Shown here: positions 1 to 5,516 of the stretch, in pieces | Position numbering within the stretch: position 1 is the stretch's first letter | Layout: every line of letters begins with the position of its first letter | Source: Pseudomonadota bacterium | Lineage (GTDB): Bacteria > Pseudomonadota > Gammaproteobacteria > Pseudomonadales > Pseudomonadaceae | Reading direction: 5' to 3' | Length of the DNA stretch: 8,010 bases | Assembly (NCBI GenBank): GCA_023388335.1 | Contig: JAEWGL010000168.1 | Coordinates: 1-8,010 of the forward strand | The notes under the pieces: model-generated | What the model was told of the DNA's origin: nothing | Seen by the model: the letters and a program-made list of their open reading frames with translations, nothing else | The model's database searches: none | Program-made: the position numbers and the translations under genes

Positions 1-13
1 GCTATGGGCTGGC

Positions 14-24
14 TTGTTAGCCGG
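14..24 (+). other. Putative cassette boundary (R'-like core, GTTAGCC)
   Basis: The 11 bases TTGTTAGCCGG match TTGTTAGGCGG at 1180-1190 in 10 of 11 positions. Integron cassettes are joined at a GTTRRRY core, cut between G and TT, so two such boxes on either side of one gene are what a cassette would leave. The box here breaks the consensus at one base (C at the third R). The rest of the upstream attC lies outside the window, so this is an inference from the repeated boundary only. Confidence 0.4.
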
Positions 25-57
25 ACCCCGCCACCCTAAGATGGTAAGCCGTGTAAC

Positions 58-73
58 CGGACTCCCGGGTCCG
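58..73. repeat. Inverted repeat in cassette leader
   Basis: CGGAC (58-62) and GTCCG (69-73) form a perfect 5-bp stem with a six-base loop, upstream of the DUF4145-type gene. An alternative pairing joins CGGACCC at 22-28 with GGGTCCG at 67-73. No T-tract follows. It may fold in the leader RNA or belong to the cassette end; no role can be assigned. Confidence 0.35.
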
Positions 74-104
74 TCTAAAAGGCAGTTGCCAACCAAGGGG
101 GCGT

Positions 105-992
105 ATGTCGAAATCTGCAGAGGATCCGAGTATTTGGCACCCATGTGCCTCTTGCGACCGAAAGACATTTCACGAAGTTCTGCATAAGCACACTGATTCT
201 GAGTACGAGTATCGAATGGATACCGTGCACGAAATGCTAAGGTGTCGCGGATGCCATACCTTAAGCTTTCGGAAGGTCGTAATAGATATTGAGAGCGGAT
301 ACTTCGACCATGAAGACGAGTGGCAATGTCCTGAGCAAGTCACCTGCTATCCTCGCGTGCTTGAGGGCTACTCTGAACTCGAAGATATCGCTGACGTCCC
401 GCAGCCAGTGCGAGACATCTACTCTCAATCGGTCCAAGCGATTCGCGATGATGCAAATATACTGGCGGGAATAGGCCTTAGAGCGACCGTCGAGTCAATC
501 TGCAATGACCGATCAATATCAGGCCGAAGCCTGGAAAAGAGAATTGACGGACTGGCGAAAGCGGGGCTCATTTCGCACAAGGATGCCGAACGCTTGCATG
601 CGATCCGCTTCCTGGGCAATGATGCTGCGCATGATATAAAAACAGCAAAGACAGCAAATCTGCTGATAGCACTTCGCATAATTGAGCACCTACTCGTCAC
701 TCTGTACATTCTTGACAACGAGGCAGATGGACGGCTTGATACGATAATTAAGAGCTTTGATCAGTTTGACGCTCTTCTCGCGAAAAAATTGCGGGAATTC
801 TCTGCCGGCGACGAGATCCCACTCGCCAAGATTTTCGGCCGGGATATGCGGCGATTCCAAGGAAATTTGCCGGCGCTTGAGGCGAGTCTTTTGGATAAAA
901 TCTTGTCCGGAGATTACACCCGGCTTGCCACAGGAAAAATGGACACTTACGCGGGTGGCAGCGATCAGTTGCAGCACTTCGTAGTGGCCTAG
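105..992 (+). CDS. Zinc-ribbon + DUF4145-type protein (cassette gene)
   Basis: This encodes a 295-residue soluble protein of unknown activity. Residues 14-50 carry two CxxC pairs (C14/C17 and C47/C50), a likely zinc ribbon. Residues about 105-205 are mostly helical and contain GIGLRATVESIC (122-133) and RFLGNDAAH (168-176), the pattern of DUF4145 proteins, which end in an R-x-x-GN-x-AAH motif. Related C-terminal helical domains are found in restriction and other defence proteins, so a defence role is possible, but nothing catalytic is visible. The tail (210-295) is not recognised. The ATG at 105 is preceded by AAGGGGG at 95-101, a good ribosome binding site. Codon use is richer in A/T than the right half of the window. 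It is the only gene between two cassette-type boundaries, so it is probably an integron cassette gene. Confidence 0.85.
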   Translation: MSKSAEDPSIWHPCASCDRKTFHEVLHKHTDSEYEYRMDTVHEMLRCRGCHTLSFRKVVIDIESGYFDHEDEWQCPEQVTCYPRVLEGYSELEDIADVPQPVRDIYSQSVQAIRDDANILAGIGLRATVESICNDRSISGRSLEKRIDGLAKAGLISHKDAERLHAIRFLGNDAAHDIKTAKTANLLIALRIIEHLLVTLYILDNEADGRLDTIIKSFDQFDALLAKKLREFSAGDEIPLAKIFGRDMRRFQGNLPALEASLLDKILSGDYTRLATGKMDTYAGGSDQLQHFVVA

Positions 993-993
993 C

Positions 994-1012
994 CGCTAAC
1001 AATTCAATCTAA
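994..1012 (+). other. Second R''-like attC half-site after the cassette gene
   Basis: CGCTAAC followed by AATTCAATC begins two bases after the stop codon and resembles the left end of a classical attC (CTAAC-AATTC). No matching right arm of the usual spacing follows; the next right arms are at 1087-1093 and 1182-1188. It may be the R'' box of a long attC ending at 1188, or a leftover half from recombination between cassettes. Confidence 0.45.
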
Positions 1013-1033
1013 ACCGTAGTGCGTCGGGAGTCG

Positions 1034-1093
1034 TTCCAATAATTCGTTCAAGCCGATGCCGCTTCGCGGCACGGCTTAACTCCGATATTGGAC
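1034..1093 (+). other. attC (59-base-element-like) integron recombination site
   Basis: This 60-bp imperfect palindrome has the attC layout. The outer R'' box is TTCCAAT (1034-1040) and the R' box is ATTGGAC (1087-1093). The inner L'' arm TTCAAGCCG and L' arm CGGCTTAA pair with one unpaired C, the extrahelical base that sets strand choice in attC sites. The centre is a perfect hairpin, TGCCGC-TTC-GCGGCA (1057-1071). Apart from the outer boxes it closely resembles attC sites of mobile resistance cassettes as I remember them. The usual AAC/GTT crossover triplets are AAT/ATT here, changed on both arms so that pairing is kept. Confidence 0.8.
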
Positions 1094-1096
1094 GTC

Positions 1097-1188
1097 GTCT
1101 AATGTCCGCGGGGTGCAATGCGGCCCTGCAGACATTGATACGGCCGCCGAGCCTGGCGTTGCGTCCGGCTGTACTTCCGTTGTTAGGC
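1097..1188 (+). other. Possible second attC ending in GTTAGGC
   Basis: GTCTAAT (1097-1103) looks like an R'' box with its last base changed, and GTTAGGC (1182-1188) is a perfect R' core (GTTRRRY). Between them are imperfect inverted repeats, including AATGTC (1101-1106) with GACATT (1131-1136). The inner L boxes are not clear, so the 92-bp extent is provisional. The R' core itself is the strongest part and marks the likely right end of the cassette. Confidence 0.4.
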
Positions 1189-1203
1189 GGCGAAAGCTCA
1201 TTG

Positions 1204-1231
1204 ACAACGGATAATGCATTTTATCCATAAC
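1204..1231 (+). other. Diverged dif-like palindrome or operon-end hairpin
   Basis: GGATAA (1209-1214) and TTATCC (1221-1226) are perfect inverted arms around the six-base centre TGCATT. The inner 17 bases (1208-1224) match the dif core (CGCATAA-TGTATA-TTAT) in 14 positions, but the outer arms diverge. It lies about 50 bp past the Argonaute stop codon. It could be a degenerate Xer site marking the left edge of an insertion, or simply a hairpin at the end of the minus-strand operon; there is no T-tract. Both readings are tentative. Confidence 0.3.
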
Positions 1232-1281
1232 TTTGCCAGGCTGAGACTTGCAGAGATGACTACTTTCAGGCAGAAGTGGCG

Positions 1282-2697
1282 CTACATATAGAAGCTGAAG
1301 CTGACCTGCGGCTTCTCTGATGCGTCAACATATTTCATGATATCGCCGACTTTATTGGCGCACTCCAGCGTGATGGGCAGTCGCCCGTCTAACTGCGTAT
1401 TGTTCCAGTTCATTTTTGTTAGCCCCAAGATTTCTTTCGCTACGTCTTCTAGGGAAGAGTCGCTAGCGAACATCTCAATACGCAGGGGGCCTGGGATGTA
1501 CATGCCAGGATAGGTCTTATAGAAGTCGACGATCCCTTTGGTATACAGCACGCCATCGCGCTCTGTCAGGCTGAGGAGTGTTCCCCGAGCGGGCGGATAC
1601 TCCTTTGCACTGAAGAGTCGGATGTCCGTCGAGCTGATCGAAACAAAATCTCGAGTGGCAATTCCCTTTGCATCCAGCACCTTGCTGAATCCTGCAACCT
1701 CGGAAGGCCTGAACCGGCTCGACTTATGAATTACCACTCGGGCCGGCCTCTGCATGAGCGCATTCTCATACTCCGCCAAGGCACTCTGGAGCAAGTCGCT
1801 GGCTTGAGCTTCATCCATGTAAGGGTGCCGGTCATTTTTATCGATAGACACAGGTGCGCCTCGCAGGATCACGCCGTGCCCGAACTCATCGAACACCTGC
1901 GCTAAGCTTGTTGAAATCGTCTCCCCGTCGCGGCTCTTGTAAAAACCGATACCGATGTAGCAGGTCTTCGGCTTGAACTTGTCTTCCACGAGACGCCAGG
2001 GTACGGTCCGATTTCCCTTGTAGTACAACGCGGTACAGAAGTTCCAAGCTTTCGTAGCCAAGTCTTGCTGGTCGATAGAAGGCTTAAGTGAAATAATCGT
2101 CTTCTCACGGACGAGTTGTAGCGGAATCCCAAGATGCATGCAGCGCGCCTTTAGCAAACGGCGGAAATTGTGCTCCATATAGCTGTCCAGCAGCTCAGTA
2201 TCTTGGCTGCCACTGGCCTTGGTCAGCGAATCGAACAAGTCATTGGGAACGACACAAATGATTACATCGACTGACCGATTCTCCGAAATGAATCTGGCTT
2301 GCTCGTAGTAGAGATCCACGCATTTGACAACCCGGTCTTCGCGAGAGGTGACTTGGGAAATCTTGTTGATCTCAGACTTCTGCAGCGTTCTGGTGTACTG
2401 AGGTGAAGAAAGCAGGCGGGTGAAAAAGCCATAATGCTCGCTGATCCCGCCGAAGCCTTTGAACAAGTTTGGAAACTTGTTATCTGCCTTGGACGGAATC
2501 CCGCGCCTGCAGTGGTCCAGCCATTCATCAAGAAGGTCAACGCCTTCGCCCCGACCTACGATTCCAATTCGGAGCTCACTTCGCCTTAGCTCATCGCGCT
2601 TGTCGTAGACCCCAAGCGTCTCAATGCCTGTTCTGGGGCAGATATGCGCTCCATTGCCGAACTCTAGCAGCGGCTCCTTGAGTAACTTAACCTTCAT
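1282..2697 (-). CDS. Short prokaryotic Argonaute (MID-PIWI, inactive)
   Basis: This is a 471-residue short pAgo made of MID and PIWI domains without N or PAZ. It is expected to bind a small guide and recognise invader nucleic acid, then activate its partner protein. Short-pAgo hallmarks are the MID stretch NFRRLLKARCM (177-187), IPLQLVREKT (191-200) and LATKAWNFCTALYYKGNR..PW (213-234), where K183, Q194 and K216 are candidate guide 5'-phosphate contacts. The PIWI core starts at CYIGIGFYKS (246-255). The first catalytic Asp is G251, and the second, expected after VVIH (321-324), is K/S (325-327), so slicing is not expected, as in other short pAgos. The start is ATG 2697, with AGGAG eight bases upstream; upstream codons in the same frame lie inside the partner gene. 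It overlaps the partner's end by 11 bp (ATGAAGGTTAA), implying translational coupling. Its closest published subtype is uncertain. Confidence 0.9.
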   Translation of the reverse strand: MKVKLLKEPLLEFGNGAHICPRTGIETLGVYDKRDELRRSELRIGIVGRGEGVDLLDEWLDHCRRGIPSKADNKFPNLFKGFGGISEHYGFFTRLLSSPQYTRTLQKSEINKISQVTSREDRVVKCVDLYYEQARFISENRSVDVIICVVPNDLFDSLTKASGSQDTELLDSYMEHNFRRLLKARCMHLGIPLQLVREKTIISLKPSIDQQDLATKAWNFCTALYYKGNRTVPWRLVEDKFKPKTCYIGIGFYKSRDGETISTSLAQVFDEFGHGVILRGAPVSIDKNDRHPYMDEAQASDLLQSALAEYENALMQRPARVVIHKSSRFRPSEVAGFSKVLDAKGIATRDFVSISSTDIRLFSAKEYPPARGTLLSLTERDGVLYTKGIVDFYKTYPGMYIPGPLRIEMFASDSSLEDVAKEILGLTKMNWNNTQLDGRLPITLECANKVGDIMKYVDASEKPQVSFSFYM

Positions 2698-4102
2698 CGT
2701 CTTGCTCCTGTTGGGCCTCAACCTCGAGTGGCTGGCCATCGACCAGGGCATCATCGCAGGTAAGCTCGATCAGCTCGCCGAATAGGCGATCATCCTTACC
2801 GGGGATCTCGGCCGAGCCGAGGAAGTAAGCAAGGAATCTAACCATGTTGCGAACCGTTTGATTGAATTCCAGCCGTTTCTGTTTAGAGAGCAATTTGTCG
2901 TGAAAGTGCGACTTACGATGACCATCATAGGTGTATAGCCAGCTTGGGACGACCATCGCATACCAGACGCCAGCAATGGGGATGAAGGAGAGCCCAAAGC
3001 AGAGGTGGACGTGATGGGCCGTTCTGGCGGGATCCTTTTGTGAGGCTACCCGCTCGTAGACTCGCCGAGTGGACATCTTTTTCCCGCGCCACGCCTCCTT
3101 GCGCTGGAGGTCATCAGGGCCATGCGGCTTAAAGAAGAAGCACCGGTCTTCGCGATGGAAGTACACACCATGCGGCTTCAACGCCTGCTTCACGTAGGCA
3201 GTGAGCAGCTGTTTGGCGAGGTTTACGTTGTCTTCCACGCCAGAGGCCAGCAAGTCCTCAAAATCTAGGGTTTCGATCGATCCGACGTCGACTACTGAGG
3301 ATAATGCACTACGGCCGATATCGTCGAAGGCGAAGATCCGGCTCTCAAACCGGACCCAGGCATCATCCTCACATCCACTCAGGAGAAGGGCTAGCTTCAC
3401 CGAGAGCGTTTTTCCAACACTATTTTTCTTGAAGCCTAGGCTTTGGCGAGCTTCGTGAACCACCTTTTTTTCGTCCAGCACAACCTCTGCCACGTATACC
3501 GTTGTGGGCGGCCGCAGTGGAATCAGATTCGTGGTAAGCGCGTGAGAAGGTGGTGTGTCACTGGATGTATAATCAAGGTATGCCTTGACGTCACCTAAAA
3601 TTATTTTGAAATCATTCAATACGCGTTCTTGCGCGGGAATTCGAAGGCCGGCCACCTTGGCAAGCACGTCGCCCAGATCGATAACATGCTTCTGGGCGAT
3701 GAATCCAAAGCGACCGCTTGTGATCTGATCCAACGACGCTTGACTATACGAAGACTGTTTCTTCGTCAGCGTCAACACAAACAGCTCGTCAAATGTGTTG
3801 AAGAACTGGTTGTCCATGAAGGTCACCAAGGTCTTCTTGACCTTCTCCAAAGACGTCGTCGAGGTAACTTGGAACGCAACGCGATCATGGTCATCGCCCA
3901 AGTCAATACCTGGGAAGTTCTTCTGCCGTCGATTGAGATTAACGAGCTGTGGCAAGTTGTAAGTCGCCCGCAAGATCGGAATCAGCGCATCCTCCAGGGA
4001 AAGGTTGACGTCCAACCTTCCCTGTTTAGTCGATAGCTCAACCTGCGTGATGATGCGGCTGATTACATCCCTGAGCTCGTTCTCAATTTCCAGTTGCCTC
4101 AC
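2687..4102 (-). CDS. SMEK-like putative nuclease-APAZ effector partner of pAgo
   Basis: This 471-residue protein is the first gene of the Argonaute operon. Residues 1-175 resemble the SMEK domain, with LVNLN (53-57), NFPGIDLGDD (62-71), AFQVTSTTSLEKVKKTL (76-92) and the strand ELFVLTLTKKQ (106-116). An alpha/beta core with E37, D67 and Q78-x-T80 suggests a variant PD-(D/E)xK nuclease fold; that is inference. Residues about 192-450 resemble APAZ, the domain that stands in for the N/PAZ part of Argonaute and binds short pAgo. It begins NLIPLRPPTTVYVAEVVLD (192-210), continues with HGVYFHREDRCFFFKP (311-326) and ends with WYAMVVPSWLYTYDG (380-394). The start is GTG 4102 with AAGAG seven bases upstream. 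The likely role is a toxic effector released when the Argonaute finds its target. TIR and SIR2 motifs are absent; it could be a DREN variant or a separate class. Confidence 0.85.
   Translation of the reverse strand: MRQLEIENELRDVISRIITQVELSTKQGRLDVNLSLEDALIPILRATYNLPQLVNLNRRQKNFPGIDLGDDHDRVAFQVTSTTSLEKVKKTLVTFMDNQFFNTFDELFVLTLTKKQSSYSQASLDQITSGRFGFIAQKHVIDLGDVLAKVAGLRIPAQERVLNDFKIILGDVKAYLDYTSSDTPPSHALTTNLIPLRPPTTVYVAEVVLDEKKVVHEARQSLGFKKNSVGKTLSVKLALLLSGCEDDAWVRFESRIFAFDDIGRSALSSVVDVGSIETLDFEDLLASGVEDNVNLAKQLLTAYVKQALKPHGVYFHREDRCFFFKPHGPDDLQRKEAWRGKKMSTRRVYERVASQKDPARTAHHVHLCFGLSFIPIAGVWYAMVVPSWLYTYDGHRKSHFHDKLLSKQKRLEFNQTVRNMVRFLAYFLGSAEIPGKDDRLFGELIELTCDDALVDGQPLEVEAQQEQDDEG
2688..2712 (-). 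promoter_or_regulatory. Ribosome binding site and overlap deciding the Argonaute start
   Basis: On the minus strand AGGAG lies eight bases before ATG 2697, inside the last codons of the SMEK-APAZ gene. The ATG starts an 11-base overlap with the upstream gene's final codons and stop. This fixes the Argonaute start at 2697 rather than the upstream ATGs near 2754, which have no comparable site, and suggests that the two proteins are made in a fixed ratio. Confidence 0.75.
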
Positions 4103-4350
4103 GGCTGGGCTCTTCCTAAGTAAGCTGCGAATTAAGGGCGGAGCTGATCGTGCATGTGGCCGAAGCCGCTTCAGACTGGAGTTCGACAGAATCTAGCACT
4201 GACAGAATCTAGCACTGATCGCCTTGAAAGGCGCGCATCAGCAAATGAGGCGCCACCTAGGTGCTTTTGCAATGCACACTACAACATGGACAAGTCTCAG
4301 GCGCTGCGACATTACCATGGCTCGCTTAGATGTCCTGCAGCCTTAGCCGG
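4103..4350. other. Intergenic leader between pAgo operon and recombinase
   Basis: This 248-bp stretch contains the 16-bp tandem repeat, a small perfect inverted repeat GAAGC-C-GCTTC (4162-4172) and a 10-bp palindrome CACCTAGGTG (4254-4263). No gene, RNA gene or attC is seen. The change from the A/T-richer defence DNA to the GC-rich right half occurs at or near its upper end. Confidence 0.5.
4185..4218 (-). promoter_or_regulatory. 16-bp tandem repeat with duplicated extended -10-like motif
   Basis: The unit GACAGAATCTAGCACT is repeated perfectly head to tail (4185-4200 and 4201-4216), with two further matching bases. Read on the minus strand each unit contains TGCTAGATT, which fits the extended -10 pattern TGnTAnnnT. 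The two copies sit about 85 and 105 bp before the GTG of the SMEK-APAZ gene. No good -35 box is seen. The repeat could instead be a paired operator or a simple duplication. Confidence 0.35.
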
Positions 4351-4968
4351 CTAGTCCTCCAGTAAGCGAGCAGCTGGATTCGCTGAGGCTCCGCCGCTCT
4401 GAAAGTAGCCGACAACACTCGACACCGACCGGTGCTCGGTCAGCTGCATGATTGCCGGCAACGCCACGCCTTGGCGGCTGGCCTCGGTCACGAACCCGGA
4501 CCTGAGACTATGCCCGCCGAAATCCCCCTCTAATCCGGCCAGGCGTGCGCGCCGTCGCACGATCTCGCCGACGGCGGCCGGGGACAGGGCAGGGCCGACC
4601 CGCTGCTTCCACAGCCGCCGGAAGATAGCCCCCTCGGTGAGGCCAGAGGCCTCCAACCAGCCCTGAAGCGCGAGGGCGGCCCGATCGAGCACCGGCTTAT
4701 CCGGGGTCGATGTGGCCGTAACCCCGGCCTGCTGGGTCTTGCTGTGCTCCAGCCGGTAGATATAGCGCGCTTCACCGATGCGGCGCAGGTCGCGCAGGTC
4801 GGCGGCAGCGATCTCGCTGCGCCGGCGGCCACCACTGGCAAACCCGAAGCAGAGTAGGGCGCGATCCCGAATTCCTTCCAGACTGTCGTCGCAAGTGGCC
4901 AACATGGCCTCCAGCTCGGCCAGGGTGATCGCTGTCTTCTTGCGTGGGCGCTCGCCGACAATTGCCAT
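4351..4968 (-). CDS. Tyrosine recombinase (integrase), catalytic domain only
   Basis: This encodes a 205-residue tyrosine recombinase with the full catalytic set: R49 in GGRRRSEI (46-53), K77 in HSKTQQ (75-80), H153 and R156 in GGHSLRSGF (151-159), H179 in LTEHRS (176-181) and the nucleophile Y188 in VVGYFQ (185-190). Family members are usually 300 or more residues with an N-terminal core-binding domain, which is missing here. The frame stays open upstream only to a stop at 5023-5025, inside the dif-like site. ATG 4968 is taken as start, but no clear ribosome binding site is seen. It is probably a truncated remnant, though short FimB/FimE-like recombinases of about 200 residues exist. It is GC-rich like the host and unlike the neighbouring Argonaute operon. 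It is not an integron IntI. Confidence 0.8.
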   Translation of the reverse strand: MAIVGERPRKKTAITLAELEAMLATCDDSLEGIRDRALLCFGFASGGRRRSEIAAADLRDLRRIGEARYIYRLEHSKTQQAGVTATSTPDKPVLDRAALALQGWLEASGLTEGAIFRRLWKQRVGPALSPAAVGEIVRRRARLAGLEGDFGGHSLRSGFVTEASRQGVALPAIMQLTEHRSVSSVVGYFQSGGASANPAARLLED

Positions 4969-5005
4969 GCGGATGCCACAAACCTCACAGCGCGGGCCAC
5001 CCTTA

Positions 5006-5033
5006 ATTTCGCATAATGTATATTATGTTCCAG
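5006..5033 (+). other. dif: Xer dif-like recombination site with altered XerD arm
   Basis: The XerC arm ATTTCGCATAA (5006-5016), the centre TGTATA (5017-5022) and the XerD arm TTATGTTCCAG (5023-5033) match the classical gammaproteobacterial dif in 24 of 28 positions. All four differences are the last bases of the XerD arm (AAAT in the classical site). dif is where XerC and XerD, driven by FtsK, resolve chromosome dimers, and where filamentous phages and Xer-exploiting elements integrate. A weakened outer XerD arm is what protects imported dif sites, for example in the gonococcal genetic island, from excision. It may be such an element end, or the chromosomal dif of this strain. Confidence 0.8.
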
Positions 5034-5055
5034 CGAGCTACACCCCAGCCAGGAT

Positions 5056-5436
5056 CTACAACCTCCTGATCTCCTCCACATAGATGATGCTCTCCGAGCA
5101 TCCGAACCCCTCGACCTTCCGGTCCTTGATGTCGAACCACATCATCCCTTCGATGAGGCCCTGTGGCCGGTACATCAGCGGACCGCGAACACCGACGCGC
5201 TTTCCGTCCCAACGTCGCCGCTGCTTCAACACGTCCCCAGGCAACGCGAGATCAAAGCAACGTCCGTCATCCAGCCGGATGGATCCCAGCGTTCGGCCAG
5301 CCGGGATGATCTCCATGACGCCGACTGCCTCGATCTGATCTTCAGCCGACGCCTCCTGGGCACGCCCGGGCACACCCCAGCCATTCGCAAGCACCAGCAC
5401 ACACGCCGCCACGCACCAACGGATTGGAACAGACAT
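5056..5436 (-). CDS. Small secreted or periplasmic protein of unknown function
   Basis: This encodes 126 residues starting at ATG 5436, with a strong AGGAGG site just upstream. The N-terminus (SVPIRWCVAACVLVLANGWG then GRA-QEA) is a signal peptide with likely cleavage after A26, giving a mature protein of about 100 residues. That part is rich in short strands (EAVGVMEIIPAGRTLGSIRL, 36-55; GKRVGVRGPLMY, 78-89), suggesting a small beta-barrel or OB-like fold. The two mature cysteines, C60 and C113, could form a disulphide in the periplasm. It lies 22 bp from the dif-like site, points towards it, and has host-like codon use. The family is not recognised and no function is assigned. Confidence 0.75.
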   Translation of the reverse strand: MSVPIRWCVAACVLVLANGWGVPGRAQEASAEDQIEAVGVMEIIPAGRTLGSIRLDDGRCFDLALPGDVLKQRRRWDGKRVGVRGPLMYRPQGLIEGMMWFDIKDRKVEGFGCSESIIYVEEIRRL

Positions 5437-5516
5437 GCTGCCTCCTCGTGAGCCTTCCAGTCGCTCGACCGTGATGCGTCACGTTAATAGGCAAAAATCT
5501 CTTGAAATCTGAGCAC

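Larger units (their letters stand above)
17..1182 (+). mobile_element. Integron gene cassette carrying a DUF4145-type gene
   Basis: One gene on the plus strand, a short leader, and attC-like sequence directly after the stop codon form the layout of a mobile gene cassette. The ends are placed at the two similar GTT core boxes (16-22 and 1182-1188). The cassette is larger than most resistance cassettes because the stretch after the gene (993-1188) holds more than one attC-like structure. No integron integrase gene (intI) is in the window, so the platform, if present, lies further left. Sedentary chromosomal integrons are known in Xanthomonas, which fits the host. The unusual attC core (see 1034-1093) leaves open whether this cassette can still move. 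Confidence 0.5.

Noticed and set aside
1201..1231. TTGACA at 1201-1206 considered as a plus-strand promoter
   Set aside because: No acceptable -10 box lies at 16-18 bp, and no plus-strand gene follows; downstream DNA is the antisense of the Argonaute gene.
4254..4263. Palindrome CACCTAGGTG as an operator
   Set aside because: Only 10 bp, single copy, and far from the likely promoter; too little to support a regulatory call.
1182..4350. The Argonaute operon as a second integron cassette in reverse orientation
   Set aside because: A left boundary exists at GTTAGGC, but no attC-like site or GTTRRRY core was found on its far side (4103-5050).
4351..4968. Recombinase considered as the integron integrase IntI
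   Set aside because: It lacks the IntI-type sequence around the HxxR and C-terminal GHS...Y region; the motifs GGRRRSE and LTEHRSVSSVVGYFQ belong to another tyrosine-recombinase group.
5470..5483. CGTGA-TGCG-TCACG considered as a CRP/Clp-type operator upstream of the secreted protein gene
   Set aside because: The half-sites are separated by four bases, whereas the CRP-family site needs six between TGTGA and TCACA.
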